This document shows, one piece after another, positions 35,243-43,950 of a stretch of 64,000 bases of DNA (the stretch's first letter is position 1; each line of letters opens with the position of its first letter). Position numbers and translations under genes: made by a program. The notes under the pieces were generated by a model. It saw only the letters and a list, made by a program, of their open reading frames with translations, searched no databases and was not told the origin of the DNA. Origin of the DNA: Pseudomonas chlororaphis (GTDB taxonomy: Bacteria > Pseudomonadota > Gammaproteobacteria > Pseudomonadales > Pseudomonadaceae); the NCBI RefSeq assembly GCF_003731765.1, contig NZ_MOAL01000004.1:558001-622000 (forward strand), written 5' to 3'.

Positions 35243-35943
35243 TGTCCATTCACCTCTTGAAATGTGGCAGGCAATGGCCCCGGGGCTCCCAGGCTGAACC
35301 AGCGACCACGGTCATGGTTCAGGGTGATCTGCCGGCGTTGGACCTTGGCCGGATCGACGTCTGCTTGCCGAGCCCAGTTACGGACGCGTTCATCCTCGCC
35401 TTGGCTGCCCACCAGGTAGATATCGAACGCCATGTCACTGCTTTGCAGACGCTGCGCTTCGGCAGTGCACGCTGGGCAGTGGTCCTCCACAAACAAGGCT
35501 TGACGCGGCATGACCGCTGAGCTGGCAGGGGACGGGGATGCCATGCCCTGGATCGGCAGCAGCCCGGGAAACAGCTTGGCCCAGGCCGCGGTGTAAGCAT
35601 TTTGGTAGGCCAACTCGCGCTCAGCGCGTTTGGCTTCCAGCGCTACCTGTAATTCGGCATAGCGCTGGCGCTCTTGGTCGGTCTGGGCCTCGACCCCGAG
35701 TGCGGTCAACGGATCGAGGTTCGGGCTCCAGAAACCGCGCGGGCCGGCTTGGATCTGTTCGAAGCGCGTCCACTCCTGCTCCGTCAGACCCCAGCTCGCC
35801 GCCTGTTCAGAGTCAGAGCGCCCCAGCGGAGCAGACTGCGTGTCCTGGGTCCGCGACTGTGTCGTGATGGGGTTGCCCATCGCAGCGCCCATGGCCAGTA
35901 GCGAAGCGAGACAGACGACGGTGGGCAGTAGCGCTCTGTTCAT
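35224..35943 (-). CDS. ICE protein, PFL_4693 family (TIGR03759)
   Basis: A 239-residue exported protein with an N-terminal signal sequence and, near residue 150-160, ALFVEDHCPACTAEAQRL, a thioredoxin-like CPAC motif. This suggests a role in disulphide handling of the many cysteine-rich transfer proteins; the family itself is uncharacterised to my knowledge. Overlaps the transglycosylase gene by 19 bases. Confidence 0.86.
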   Translation of the reverse strand: MNRALLPTVVCLASLLAMGAAMGNPITTQSRTQDTQSAPLGRSDSEQAASWGLTEQEWTRFEQIQAGPRGFWSPNLDPLTALGVEAQTDQERQRYAELQVALEAKRAERELAYQNAYTAAWAKLFPGLLPIQGMASPSPASSAVMPRQALFVEDHCPACTAEAQRLQSSDMAFDIYLVGSQGEDERVRNWARQADVDPAKVQRRQITLNHDRGRWFSLGAPGPLPATFQEVNGQWQRLD

Positions 35944-35952
35944 GATCGCTTC

Positions 35953-36624
35953 TCAAGGGAGGTGCACGGTCTGGTCTGGGTGAGCGGTCACCGCGAAGAT
36001 AGCCGCGTTCGGCTCCAGCACCTTCAGTTGCCATGTGCCGAACTGCTCGCCGTTGTGCAGCAACTGAATATCATTGAGCGAGCGACTGTCAGGAGGTGCG
36101 ACCGCCAGAAAACGCTCGCCACCGCGGGACTCAACACCCAGTACTGAGAATGGCGGCGTGAGCGGAGCAGGCTTGCGGCGTGCGGCTTTTTTCGGCTTGG
36201 CCGAGGAGGGCGTCGGTGGTGGGAGTGATGTCTGGGTCTTGAGCTCCAGGAGTTGCTGCTCGACGTGCTCAAGTCGTGCGCGCAGCGCGATCACGTCGGC
36301 TTCGGTGGCACGGTCTGCCAGACCGTCGCGTAGCTCCTGAATCTCTTGTGCCCATTGATCCAACATCGGATCGAGGGTATTGGCCTGTTGTTCACCGGAG
36401 TCGACCATCTGCTTCAAGTCATTCAGGGCGTATTGCAGTTTCTCCTGTGTATCCATGAGCGTGCTTGAATCACGTTGCAGGGAATCCAGGGTCTGTAGGC
36501 GTTGTGCGTTGGCATTTTCCAGCTCGGTCACGCGTTGATACTGGTTATACAAACCACCACTGAGCCCGGAGACCGCCAGGCAAAGTGAGCCGACAATGAA
36601 GGTTTGGAACGTCGTGGCTTTCAT
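35953..36624 (-). CDS. Coiled-coil ICE protein with C-terminal globular domain
   Basis: A 223-residue protein with one N-terminal membrane anchor (about 8-27), a long coiled-coil (about 30-135), a Pro/Lys-rich linker and a 70-residue C-terminal domain (FSVLGVESRGGERFLAVAPPD). I give no family name. It overlaps the PilL-like gene by four bases and is followed nine bases later by the PFL_4693-family gene, so it belongs to the mating operon and may span the periplasm. Confidence 0.8.
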   Translation of the reverse strand: MKATTFQTFIVGSLCLAVSGLSGGLYNQYQRVTELENANAQRLQTLDSLQRDSSTLMDTQEKLQYALNDLKQMVDSGEQQANTLDPMLDQWAQEIQELRDGLADRATEADVIALRARLEHVEQQLLELKTQTSLPPPTPSSAKPKKAARRKPAPLTPPFSVLGVESRGGERFLAVAPPDSRSLNDIQLLHNGEQFGTWQLKVLEPNAAIFAVTAHPDQTVHLP

Positions 36625-37163
36625 GGGCGTGCCTCCGGCTGATGGGGCACGCTGGGTGCGACCCGCACGACGGCAGCATCATTTTTTTGCCGTTCGAAGC
36701 AGACCGAACGGCTGACCTCATCGATCGTGAGTTGCCAGGCGGGGCCAGCCAGTACTTGTAGAGCGTTGCTTAATGAGTTCGGGCCGAGCCGGTAATGGGC
36801 GGCGGGCAGAGGCCGGGTAAACAGTATCTTTACTGGTTCGGCAGCACGGCAGAGCGAATAACCCGAGCGCTGCAGCACGTAGTGCATCGCTTCCTGTACG
36901 GAAGGATTCAGGTTGGACGGAATACTCACGTCAATGATTTGAGCGAGAAGATCACGTTGCTCTGTCGTGGACTCGGTGCTGACCAGCGTATAGCGGCCGT
37001 AGCGAAGTTCTGCCCGAGGACTTTCTTCAACTGTGTCCTTCGAGCGCTGGACCCGATTGGAGCCACTGTCGACCTCCGGATGGGGCAGCAATGTATTAGG
37101 GATCTGCGCCGTGCAGGCGCTCAATAAACCCAGCAGGCAGACAGGCGTGAAAAAACGCTCCAT
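36621..37163 (-). CDS. PilL-like N-terminal ICE lipoprotein (TIGR03748)
   Basis: A 180-residue protein with lipobox LLSAC (cysteine 17) and the PilL N-terminal domain (ELRYGRYTLVSTESTTEQRDLLAQIIDVSIP; AMHYVLQRSGYSLC; LPAAHYRLGPNSLSNALQVLAGPAW). The family is the first gene of the transfer operon in PFGI-1-type ICEs and relates to secretin-associated pilus proteins. The operon promoter should lie just upstream. Confidence 0.87.
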   Translation of the reverse strand: MERFFTPVCLLGLLSACTAQIPNTLLPHPEVDSGSNRVQRSKDTVEESPRAELRYGRYTLVSTESTTEQRDLLAQIIDVSIPSNLNPSVQEAMHYVLQRSGYSLCRAAEPVKILFTRPLPAAHYRLGPNSLSNALQVLAGPAWQLTIDEVSRSVCFERQKNDAAVVRVAPSVPHQPEARP

Positions 37164-37170
37164 GGAAAAA

Positions 37171-37208
37171 ACCTCATATCAGAGTCAGTGCTGAACCTGA
37201 CATGAGGT
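37171..37208. repeat. Inverted repeat at the head of the mating operon
   Basis: ACCTCATATCAG and CTGACATGAGGT pair at 11 of 12 positions around a 14-base loop, directly before the PilL-like start codon and after the preceding gene. It may be an operator or attenuator for the transfer operon. Confidence 0.55.
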
Positions 37209-37251
37209 GAAGGAGCGATTCAGTGAGAAAGTTGATTCAAGGCGGGTCGTG

Positions 37252-38013
37252 TTAACGCTCAACGCGTTGCTGTTCAAAAATCGCGAGCCCGTCCAAGACG
37301 GCAGCGTCGGGATCGAAAATCAACAATCGCACATCCGCCAATGCAGCCAGATACAGCACGTTGACCAGGGCTTCCGGTGTGCCAGCGTCGAGCTGTTCCT
37401 GCCTCAGCGATGCGTAAGGGCGGCCCTTGATCTTCATCAAATTATCGTCGGTCCAGGGCGTTCCGATCAGCTTACACCCGACGCTGTTGCAGTCTGTCAG
37501 GGCAAAGGGTTCAAACAGCAGTCCAGTTGGTCTGGAGCCGACATTGCCAACCCGGCTTTCCAAGTGACGCAGTGCTTCGTCAGTGAGGTGTGCGGTACTG
37601 ATCTCCCAGGCTCGACTGTAGTGTCCCGTTTCGAAGTTCAAGCGATGGATCATGGCTTGGGCTTCTTCCAGAGAGTACAAGTCACCGACGTGATGTCGCT
37701 CGTTGAGCATCTCGCCAATCACGGAATAAACCACTTGGCGCACCAGCCCGGTGGACGGACAGCATTCATCTAACTCATCCGGAATGAATTGGCTTTCGCT
37801 GGTCAGAGCGAAATCGTCATTGAACAGGCAGGGGAACAGTTGCAGTTCATCGTCGGACAGATGGGCTTGTGAGTCGTGCACGGGTCGAAAGCAGGGAGGG
37901 CATTCGTTTTCGTAGGTGATCAGCAGCAGCCGTTCGATATGCAGCTTGTCGTAACCGCGAACGAATGGGTTGGAGGCCCTCAAGATGGCTGGGGCTTGGG
38001 TAGTGGAGTTCAT
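37252..38013 (-). CDS. Hypothetical ICE protein (about 250 residues)
   Basis: A 253-residue soluble protein beginning MNSTTQAPAILRASNPF. It contains ENECPPCFRPV, a possible metal-binding CPPC, and an acidic middle. The family is not one I recognise. It is preceded by a GGAG site and a hairpin behind the radC gene. Proteins of this size occur next to radC in related ICEs. Confidence 0.75.
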   Translation of the reverse strand: MNSTTQAPAILRASNPFVRGYDKLHIERLLLITYENECPPCFRPVHDSQAHLSDDELQLFPCLFNDDFALTSESQFIPDELDECCPSTGLVRQVVYSVIGEMLNERHHVGDLYSLEEAQAMIHRLNFETGHYSRAWEISTAHLTDEALRHLESRVGNVGSRPTGLLFEPFALTDCNSVGCKLIGTPWTDDNLMKIKGRPYASLRQEQLDAGTPEALVNVLYLAALADVRLLIFDPDAAVLDGLAIFEQQRVER

Positions 38014-38040
38014 GAGTATTCTCCAGGATGAAAATGAACA

Positions 38041-38058
38041 AGGCGCCCGAAGGCGCCT
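38041..38058 (-). terminator. Hairpin terminator after radC gene
   Basis: Perfect 7-bp stem AGGCGCC/GGCGCCT with TTCG loop on the minus strand, followed by TTGTTCATTTT. Lies between the radC stop and the next start. Confidence 0.6.
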
Positions 38059-38065
38059 GTAAGGG

Positions 38066-38560
38066 TTAAAGCCAACCGTATTCGGCAAGAGAAAGTGGGC
38101 GACCTTCACCCACGATGAAGTGATCCAGTACGTGAACCTCGATCAAGGCCAAGGCCTCTTTCAACCGTGCGGTCAATACGCGGTCTGCCTGGCTGGGCTC
38201 CGTACAACCCGAGGGATGGTTGTGGACAAAAATGGCGGCGGCTGCGTTATGCGCTAGGGAGCGCTTGACGACTTGGCGAGGGTAAACGCTGGCGCCATTG
38301 ATGCTCCCTTGGAAGAGGATCTCGAATGCCAAAATGCGATGGCGGGCATCGAGAAAAATCACACCGAAGACTTCATGCTTTTGTGGCGCGATATGCAGTT
38401 TTAAGTATGAGGCTACGGCGTCAGGTGACGTCAGATTAGGGCCGCGGGTGAACAGCCGACGATCCAGAATACGCAACGCTTCGTCGATCACCTGGTTTTC
38501 TTGGGCGATACGATCCGCCTCGATATCCGAGGTTTCAATCAAGGTGAGTTGGGTGCTCAT
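38066..38560 (-). CDS. radC: RadC-like JAB/MPN-domain protein
   Basis: A 164-residue RadC-family protein with the JAB metal motif [14 protein letters not shown]. RadC-like genes are frequent on ICEs and prophages; despite the name a repair function is not established. ATG 38560 has GGAGG seven bases upstream, inside a leader with a GC-rich hairpin. Confidence 0.93.
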   Translation of the reverse strand: MSTQLTLIETSDIEADRIAQENQVIDEALRILDRRLFTRGPNLTSPDAVASYLKLHIAPQKHEVFGVIFLDARHRILAFEILFQGSINGASVYPRQVVKRSLAHNAAAAIFVHNHPSGCTEPSQADRVLTARLKEALALIEVHVLDHFIVGEGRPLSLAEYGWL

Positions 38561-38589
38561 GGGGTACCTCCGAAGGGAACAATCCGGGG

Positions 38590-38622
38590 TACACACCCGA
38601 GGGGAGTGGTGTCCCCGAGGTG
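38590..38622 (-). promoter_or_regulatory. GC-rich leader hairpin upstream of radC
   Basis: Plus-strand ACCCGAGGGGAGTGG then TGTCCCCGAGGTGGAT; arms GGGGA/TCCCC. Same pattern and distance as at 16024, 16480 and 39612. Confidence 0.45.
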
Positions 38623-38659
38623 GATTTAAAGTCCCGGGCAGTGCCCGATGACGTGGTGT

Positions 38660-38917
38660 TTACAGCCGAGTGAATCGGTGGCGTTGTCCGTGCAGGTGTG
38701 AATCACAACCGTCGCAGGGCAATGGGGAGAAGGTTCTTATTCCACGGCCAGTTTCGGGATCGAAGTCGGCACTGATGGGCATTAGCCAAACCAGTCCACG
38801 ATGGAGACCGGCGATGCGTTTCTCAATTTCATCCGTCGTGTAGTAGAGCGATAACGTGCTGTAGTCCTCGTAAGCCGCAGCGAATAGGCAGTCGTCGCAA
38901 AGCCAGAAGGATTCCAT
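38660..38917 (-). CDS. Small CxxC protein
   Basis: An 85-residue protein with two CxxC pairs, WLCDDCLF at the N-terminus and LPCDGCDSHLHG near the C-terminus, which could bind one zinc ion. A strong AGGAG ribosome site supports the start. Family unknown to me. It lies between DUF3577 and radC and is co-directional. Confidence 0.75.
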   Translation of the reverse strand: MESFWLCDDCLFAAAYEDYSTLSLYYTTDEIEKRIAGLHRGLVWLMPISADFDPETGRGIRTFSPLPCDGCDSHLHGQRHRFTRL

Positions 38918-38944
38918 ATTGGTTCTCCTGTGCTGATTGAAGAA

Positions 38945-38966
38945 AAGGCGCTCGATTGAGCGCCTT
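38945..38966 (-). terminator. Rho-independent terminator after the DUF3577 gene
   Basis: Minus-strand stem AAGGCGCTC/GAGCGCCTT with a 4-base loop followed by TTCTTC, 22 bases after the stop of DUF3577. Confidence 0.75.
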
Positions 38967-38988
38967 GATGTAAAACACCGTGGACTGT

Positions 38989-39570
38989 TCAGGCGGACTG
39001 AGCAGCACGCGTGGCGACACGGCGGGCCGTGCGGGGAGCGGGTGCAGATTCAGGTTCAGTCCTGAACTCTGTTGGGTTGTTGGTATCCGCAGCTTCGGCA
39101 TCAGTCGACGTTGGGGAAGGCTGACTGTTTGGCGCTGGCTCAGCAGGTGCTGTTGCTTCCTGCCTGGCGGGCGCTTTGTATTCGAATACGCCGTTGACCT
39201 TGATCCAGTCGATGAACAGCAGACGACCTTTCAGGCTGGCGCCCGGTTGGCCTTGTTTAGCGCCTTTCTCATAGAGAAATGGGTCAATCCACAGGTCGCC
39301 GATACGAAATGACAGCAAGACCTTTTTCTCGGCATTGACGGCATCCATATAGAGGCGGATCAAGCGTTCAGCTTCGCCTCCAGCGACTTTGCAGTCGAAG
39401 CGGGTGTACTCCACTGCATCGGTGGCACCGTGCAGAGCCGCGATATCGCAGGCCATGAACGGCTGGCCGCGACGGACTTGTACTTCACGGACACGGTTGA
39501 GGTAGCCGATACCGACGGTGTGCAGATTGAAGTAAGTGGTCGCTTCTTGGGATTGGTTGGCGTGGGTCAT
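38989..39570 (-). CDS. DUF3577 / STY4534-family ICE replication-associated protein
   Basis: A 193-residue protein with a conserved N-terminal 125 residues (NLHTVGIGYLNRVREVQ; FMACDIAALHG; RIGDLWIDPFLYEKG) and a low-complexity Pro/Ala/Glu tail. The family is found only on ICEs and is thought to bind DNA in replication or processing. GGAGA precedes the start. Its 480-base leader contains a GC-rich hairpin and the structured element B. Confidence 0.88.
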   Translation of the reverse strand: MTHANQSQEATTYFNLHTVGIGYLNRVREVQVRRGQPFMACDIAALHGATDAVEYTRFDCKVAGGEAERLIRLYMDAVNAEKKVLLSFRIGDLWIDPFLYEKGAKQGQPGASLKGRLLFIDWIKVNGVFEYKAPARQEATAPAEPAPNSQPSPTSTDAEAADTNNPTEFRTEPESAPAPRTARRVATRAAQSA

Positions 39571-39611
39571 GGTGGTTCTCCTGTTTCAAGGGAAAACGGC
39601 GACGCACAGCC

Positions 39612-39641
39612 CCTGACGGGGAAGTGAGCCCCGTCAGGGTG
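39612..39641 (-). promoter_or_regulatory. GC-rich leader hairpin upstream of DUF3577 gene
   Basis: Plus-strand CCTGACGGGG-AAGTGA-GCCCCGTCAGG; the arms pair over about ten bases. Fourth and most perfect member of the leader-hairpin set. Confidence 0.6.
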
Positions 39642-39764
39642 GGTAAGATGATGGCGAGCGATGAAGACACGCCACCGGCAAGCCGATGACCATCAGATCG
39701 ATGCGCCTGGAGGACAGCGGTGCAGCCGAGGAGAAATCCGCAGCAGGTCTGCGGACCTAGGGTA

Positions 39765-39920
39765 GTGGGCATTCATCACCGCTGAAGCGGTAATCGTGCG
39801 AGCCTCCGAATGCTGATCGCACTTGGGTAAACCACCACAAGCGTGGCGTAGCCTTGAAGGTTCAAGCTACCTGGGCTGGGCTGTCAACGACAGCGAACCA
39901 CGCCCTTTGTATAAGCCTGT
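39765..39920 (-). ncRNA. Structured noncoding element, copy B (pseudoknot plus hairpins)
   Basis: GCATTC (39769) pairs with GAATGC (39808) and GTGCGA (39796) with TCGCAC (39817) in a crossing order; ACCGC/GCGGT forms a hairpin within. GTAGC/GCTAC (39848-39870) and GCTGTC/GACAGC (39880-39894) follow, with GCGTGG/CCACGC as a possible enclosing stem. Offsets between the four pseudoknot strands are identical to copy A (27, 39 and 48 bases). It lies upstream of the DUF3577 gene on the minus strand, so the RNA is probably minus-strand. Confidence 0.62.
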
Positions 39921-40214
39921 CACAGGGGAGCGTCAAGACGCCGTAAGCCGATTTTTTTATGGCCGGAATTCAGTGGCAGTCACTGGCCGGAAAAAAGTGA
40001 AGAGTGGGCCTGGCGGGGTGCCAGGCGAGGAAGAGAAAAACCACCTTTAGCGAACTTACGCAGTCGACAAGCTCCTCGCAAAACTTGGTTTGACTGCGCC
40101 ATGATTCGCCAACCGACCCTTGTCGTGGCCTGGGTCGGAACATGCTGGCACGCATCCGCGTACAAAGGGTGCCCAGTGTTTCCCCGGCGGGCTCCGGGAC
40201 TGAATGCGATCGCC

Positions 40215-40265
40215 GTGGCGGATGACCGATGATGCCTGGCAGAGGCAACAGCGGTCATCCGCCAC
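40215..40265. repeat. Perfect 14-bp inverted repeat with inner hairpin
   Basis: GTGGCGGATGACCG (40215-40228) and its exact complement (40252-40265) enclose a 23-base loop that itself contains TGCCT/AGGCA. It lies in the 660-bp stretch between the DUF3577 leader and the XRE gene, where no gene is supported. It could be a terminator stem, a structured RNA or a protein-binding site. Confidence 0.6.
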
Positions 40266-40438
40266 ATTGATCCGGTCGAGCACAAAGCGGAAATGAAATT
40301 CCGCAGAAGAGAAGGCTCCGAACTCTAACAGTCCGACCGAGCTACCCGGAGCAAATCGGTCTTGGGTCGCCGTAAGCGATGATCCTGAGGCACTACAGCA
40401 GAGGGGGTGGGACGACGTCAAGCCAGTGTGCTGAGAGG

Positions 40439-40780
40439 TTATTTGCTACTGAGGTGAGCGGCCAGCTGTTCGACGGTCGCCAGGATAAAGGCACGATCGC
40501 GTTCTTGAAGGCCGCTCAGCAGGCGCGCGATCATCTGGCCCTGGTCGTTGGGGCGATTGCTCGACTCTGTCAGCAGTTCGTCCATCCGGCAGTCGAAGAT
40601 GTCCGCCAGTTGCATCAGCTTGACCACGGAAAGCTCCACCACACCCCGCTCAAGGCGCGAAATGGCTTCGCTGCCGATCCCTAGGCGTTCAGCCACCTCT
40701 TCCTGGGTCAGATTTCGCTGAGTGCGGTGCTTCGCGATCATGCGTCCGATTTGGGCTTGGGTCGGATGTTTATGTGCCAA
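40439..40780 (-). CDS. XRE-family helix-turn-helix regulator
   Basis: About 113 residues with a Cro/C1 helix-turn-helix (IAKHRTQRNLTQEEVAERLGIGSEAISRLERGVVELSVVKLMQLADIF) and a C-terminal helix. It diverges from the small gene at 40990. The start is uncertain: a TTG at 40780 has GGAG 10 bases upstream, a TTG at 40801 is open, and the first ATG lies 20 codons into the longest frame. It may control early ICE genes. Confidence 0.85.
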   Translation of the reverse strand: MAHKHPTQAQIGRMIAKHRTQRNLTQEEVAERLGIGSEAISRLERGVVELSVVKLMQLADIFDCRMDELLTESSNRPNDQGQMIARLLSGLQERDRAFILATVEQLAAHLSSK

Positions 40781-40989
40781 GTGATGAGTTCTCCAATTCA
40801 ACCCGAATGGTTGAGCAAAGACCCGTTGACATGAACATCCTTAAGGGTTGAATATCGACTTATTGGGTTGTTATATTGACTGAAATACCTGTTTGTCGCG
40901 ACGTGACATCTATTCCCCCATGAATCAGATGCCGAAGCGACCAGCAAGACTGAGCGGTCTGATAGGGCCAAAGGGAGGAAAGGTTGAGC

Positions 40990-41247
40990 ATGGATGAGCG
41001 GCGAGAGAACGTCATGGGCCTGATCTGGGATCGAACACTGGAGCTGTTCATCAAGATCCATGACTGCCCTGATAACCCCGAACACCGCGACAACCTTGTT
41101 CATTGGCTCAACGAAGATCCTGCTCACCTGAAAGCGTTCAACGAACTGGGGCAAATATGGATTGCGACAGGTATCGCCTTGGCCCGTGAAATCGGACGAC
41201 CTCTAGACGACTTGGAGAAGGATCAGCCGCCGTTGATGATGCACTGA
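40990..41247 (+). CDS. Small protein with FecR N-terminal-like (DUF4880-like) motif
   Basis: An 85-residue protein with the pattern NLVHWLNEDPAHLKAFNELGQIW, similar to the N-terminal DUF4880 region of FecR-type anti-sigma factors, but without the rest of FecR. GGAGG precedes ATG 40990. It stands alone on the plus strand between the XRE and topoisomerase genes. Function unknown; a small regulator is possible. Confidence 0.65.
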   Translation: MDERRENVMGLIWDRTLELFIKIHDCPDNPEHRDNLVHWLNEDPAHLKAFNELGQIWIATGIALAREIGRPLDDLEKDQPPLMMH

Positions 41248-41290
41248 CCCATACATCTCCCCCAAGATTCATGTGAACGCCAATCACGCG

Positions 41291-43258
41291 TCATGGGCGT
41301 CGCGTCCCTTTGCTGATCGGCACAGTGCCTTTGCAGTCCGGGTAGTGGGAGCATGACCAAAACGGCCCCGATTTTCCCTTGCGCCTGAGCATCGAGGCGC
41401 TGCAAGTGGGGCAGACCGGGCCGGCTTCGGCCGGTACCGACAGGGTGAGCGCTCCGCAGTTCGCGATCAACTGCGTAATCCATTGCGCCTGCTTGGCAAC
41501 AAATTCATCCAACGTTAGACGTCCCGCTTCGATTTCATCCAGAGCCTGCTCCCAGATAGCTGTCATACCCGGATCCGCGACTGCAGCGGGTACCGCCTCG
41601 ATCAAGGTATGGGCCGCTGCGGAGGCCATTAAGGCGCGTTTTTTCTTCAGCAAATAACCGCGATCAATCAACCCCTTGATGATGCTGGCTCGCGTGGCTT
41701 CGGTGCCGATACCGGTGGTGTCCCGAAGTTTCTGTTTCAGGCGCGGGTCGTTGACCAGCTTGGCGACGTTTTTCATCGCCTTGATCAGATCGCCCTCGGT
41801 GAGCGGTTTTGGCGCAGCGGTGCGCATGGACTTGAGCTCGACGTCGTCCACTGCGCACTGCATACCCTGTTGTAGGGCAGGCAACACCTGGGACTTTTGA
41901 CCAGGTTCATCGTCTTCGGCATTGTCGGAGAGTAAGCCTTTCCAACCTTGGACGAGGATCTGTTTGCCAACAGCAGTCAAACGTTCGGTGCCGCACTCCA
42001 GTTCGACCTCGGTTCGATCAAACTCGTGATGCGGCAGAAATTGCGCGAGGTAGTGGCTACGAATCAGTTCGTAGACTTGGCGCTCTTGTTCTGACATCCG
42101 CGCAAGGTTCGCCGGCTCGGTGGTGGGGATGATGGCGTGGTGCGCGGTGATCTTGGCATCGTTCCATGCTCGTGAGCGCAATGATTGATCGACGCTTGCG
42201 AGCGCTGGGCGTAACGCAGGATCCATTCTGAGCAGGGCATCGAATACCGCGGCTACCTCGTTGAACATGCTCTCTGGCAAATGCCGGCAATCGCTGCGCG
42301 GATAGCTGGTGGCTTTGTGGGTTTCATACAAGGCTTGGGCGATGTTCAGGGTTTCCTGAGCGCCGAGTCCCAACTTGCGTGAACAGACCTCTTGCAGTGT
42401 GCTCAGGTCGAAGGGCAGGGGTGGCGCTTCGCGCAAATGGTCAGTCTGCAGCGAGACTACGGTGGCGGTCTTGCTGCTAGAAATCGTTTGGAGGGTTTGA
42501 CTGGCTAGCGCCTGCTGCAGGCAGCGACCGGCTTCGTCACGTCCTGAGCTTGGTGGTATCCACGATGCGATGAATGGTTGCCCCATTGAGGACAGGTGCA
42601 CATCCACCACCCAATACAGCACTGAGACGAAGCTGGCAATCGCGCGATCTCGATCAACCACCAAGCGCAAAGTAGGCGTTTGGACGCGTCCAACCGACAG
42701 TACGCCGTCATAGCCCGCCCGCCGCCCTAGGAGGGTAAACAAACGACTGAGGTTCATACCAATCAGCCAATCGGCGCGGCCGCGGGCGAGGGCTGAGTGA
42801 TAGAGCGTGAGGGTCTCATCGCTTGACCTCAGTGAGGACAATGCCTTGCGAATCGACGCCTCGTTGAGTGCCGACAACCAGAGGCGCTGAACTGGGCCAC
42901 TATAGTTGCAGAGCTCCAGTAATTCGCGGGCAATCATTTCACCTTCTCGATCGGCGTCGGTGGCGATAACGACGGTGGAAGCTTCACTGAGCAACTGCTT
43001 GATGACTTTGAACTGAGTTGCAGTCTTGGGTTTGACTTCAACCTTCCACTGCGTAGGGAGGATCGGTAGATGATCCAGTGACCAGCTTTTGAATTGCTTG
43101 CCATAGGTTTCAGGCGGTGCTGCCTCCACCAAATGCCCGATGCACCAGGTGACGGTTGTCTCGGTGCCGATCAGGCAGCCATCGCCACGCCGTGTCGCCC
43201 CGAGGACCTTCGCAATGTCACGACCTTGGGACGGTTTCTCGCAGAGAAAGAGACGCAT
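41291..43258 (-). CDS. topB: DNA topoisomerase III (ICE TopB)
   Basis: A 655-residue type IA topoisomerase. An N-terminal TOPRIM domain (LFLCEKPSQGRDIAKVLGA; TDADREGEMIARELL) is followed by the catalytic tyrosine in TSYPRSDCR near residue 316 and a C-terminal zinc finger CPTC...CSHYPDC. ICE-borne TopB resolves single-strand crossings during transfer and replication. It lies behind ssb, separated by a 220-bp gap with a strong hairpin. Confidence 0.96.
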   Translation of the reverse strand: MRLFLCEKPSQGRDIAKVLGATRRGDGCLIGTETTVTWCIGHLVEAAPPETYGKQFKSWSLDHLPILPTQWKVEVKPKTATQFKVIKQLLSEASTVVIATDADREGEMIARELLELCNYSGPVQRLWLSALNEASIRKALSSLRSSDETLTLYHSALARGRADWLIGMNLSRLFTLLGRRAGYDGVLSVGRVQTPTLRLVVDRDRAIASFVSVLYWVVDVHLSSMGQPFIASWIPPSSGRDEAGRCLQQALASQTLQTISSSKTATVVSLQTDHLREAPPLPFDLSTLQEVCSRKLGLGAQETLNIAQALYETHKATSYPRSDCRHLPESMFNEVAAVFDALLRMDPALRPALASVDQSLRSRAWNDAKITAHHAIIPTTEPANLARMSEQERQVYELIRSHYLAQFLPHHEFDRTEVELECGTERLTAVGKQILVQGWKGLLSDNAEDDEPGQKSQVLPALQQGMQCAVDDVELKSMRTAAPKPLTEGDLIKAMKNVAKLVNDPRLKQKLRDTTGIGTEATRASIIKGLIDRGYLLKKKRALMASAAAHTLIEAVPAAVADPGMTAIWEQALDEIEAGRLTLDEFVAKQAQWITQLIANCGALTLSVPAEAGPVCPTCSASMLRRKGKSGPFWSCSHYPDCKGTVPISKGTRRP

Positions 43259-43312
43259 AGAACTGCTCCTAGTTGAGTTCGGAGCAGCGTTGTTGGAAAC
43301 AGCAGTTGCGAG

Positions 43313-43345
43313 ATATGAGAAACCTGAATGGCAGGTTTCTCATAT
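43313..43345. repeat. Perfect 14-bp stem-loop between ssb and topB
   Basis: ATATGAGAAACCTG and its exact complement around AATGG. No T-tract follows on the minus strand, so it may be a processing or attenuation site between ssb and topB rather than a full terminator. Confidence 0.65.
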
Positions 43346-43479
43346 TACTGGGTGAGGGCAGTTTTGAATGGGGCGAGGCTGCTACCTCGTAGTCGCGTGG
43401 ACGACAGTGCTTCACGAGCGGCGAGTAATGACAGGCCAGAAACTTCGCGCAAAGGCGCAATTTTTATACCTCAAGCCCG

Positions 43480-43950
43480 TCATGCCGATGGTGGCTGCCC
43501 TCTGCGCTTTTTGGACTTCGACGCAGGCGAGCTGGCCTGGTCTGTAGCCTGCCCGATGGGAGCCGCAGACGAGGCTGATTCACTTGAGCGCTCCCGCATG
43601 ACCACGTTCTGCACGCGATGAGGCAGGATACCGACACGACGCGCCTCGATCTTGAAGGTCACCCGCGCGTTGTCTTCGCTGTCCTCCCACTCGTCGCGCA
43701 CGGTGCGGCCTTCGACCAACACGCGCATACCTTTCTGGTACAGCGTGCTCCAGTGTTCAGCCTCGCGGTGCCAGAGCTCGACCGGCGCCCAATAGCCGCC
43801 TCGATCCTCATAGCTGCCATCGCGTGGCACGGGGTTGTCGAAGTACACATTCAGGCGCAGCAAACGTCGTGGCTCGTCATTGCCTGACGCGAACTCCTGG
43901 AACTCTGGCGCACTGCCGATGTTGCCTTCGCCGACGAAAAAGGTACTCAT
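43480..43950 (-). CDS. ssb: ICE single-stranded DNA-binding protein
   Basis: A 156-residue OB-fold protein (MSTFFVGEGNIGSAPEFQEF; RLNVYFDNPVP; GYWAPVELWHREAEHWSTLYQKGMRVLVEGR) with a basic/Pro tail in place of the acidic tail of housekeeping SSB. It coats transferred DNA. The start overlaps the DUF3158 stop (ATGA). Confidence 0.93.
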   Translation of the reverse strand: MSTFFVGEGNIGSAPEFQEFASGNDEPRRLLRLNVYFDNPVPRDGSYEDRGGYWAPVELWHREAEHWSTLYQKGMRVLVEGRTVRDEWEDSEDNARVTFKIEARRVGILPHRVQNVVMRERSSESASSAAPIGQATDQASSPASKSKKRRGQPPSA

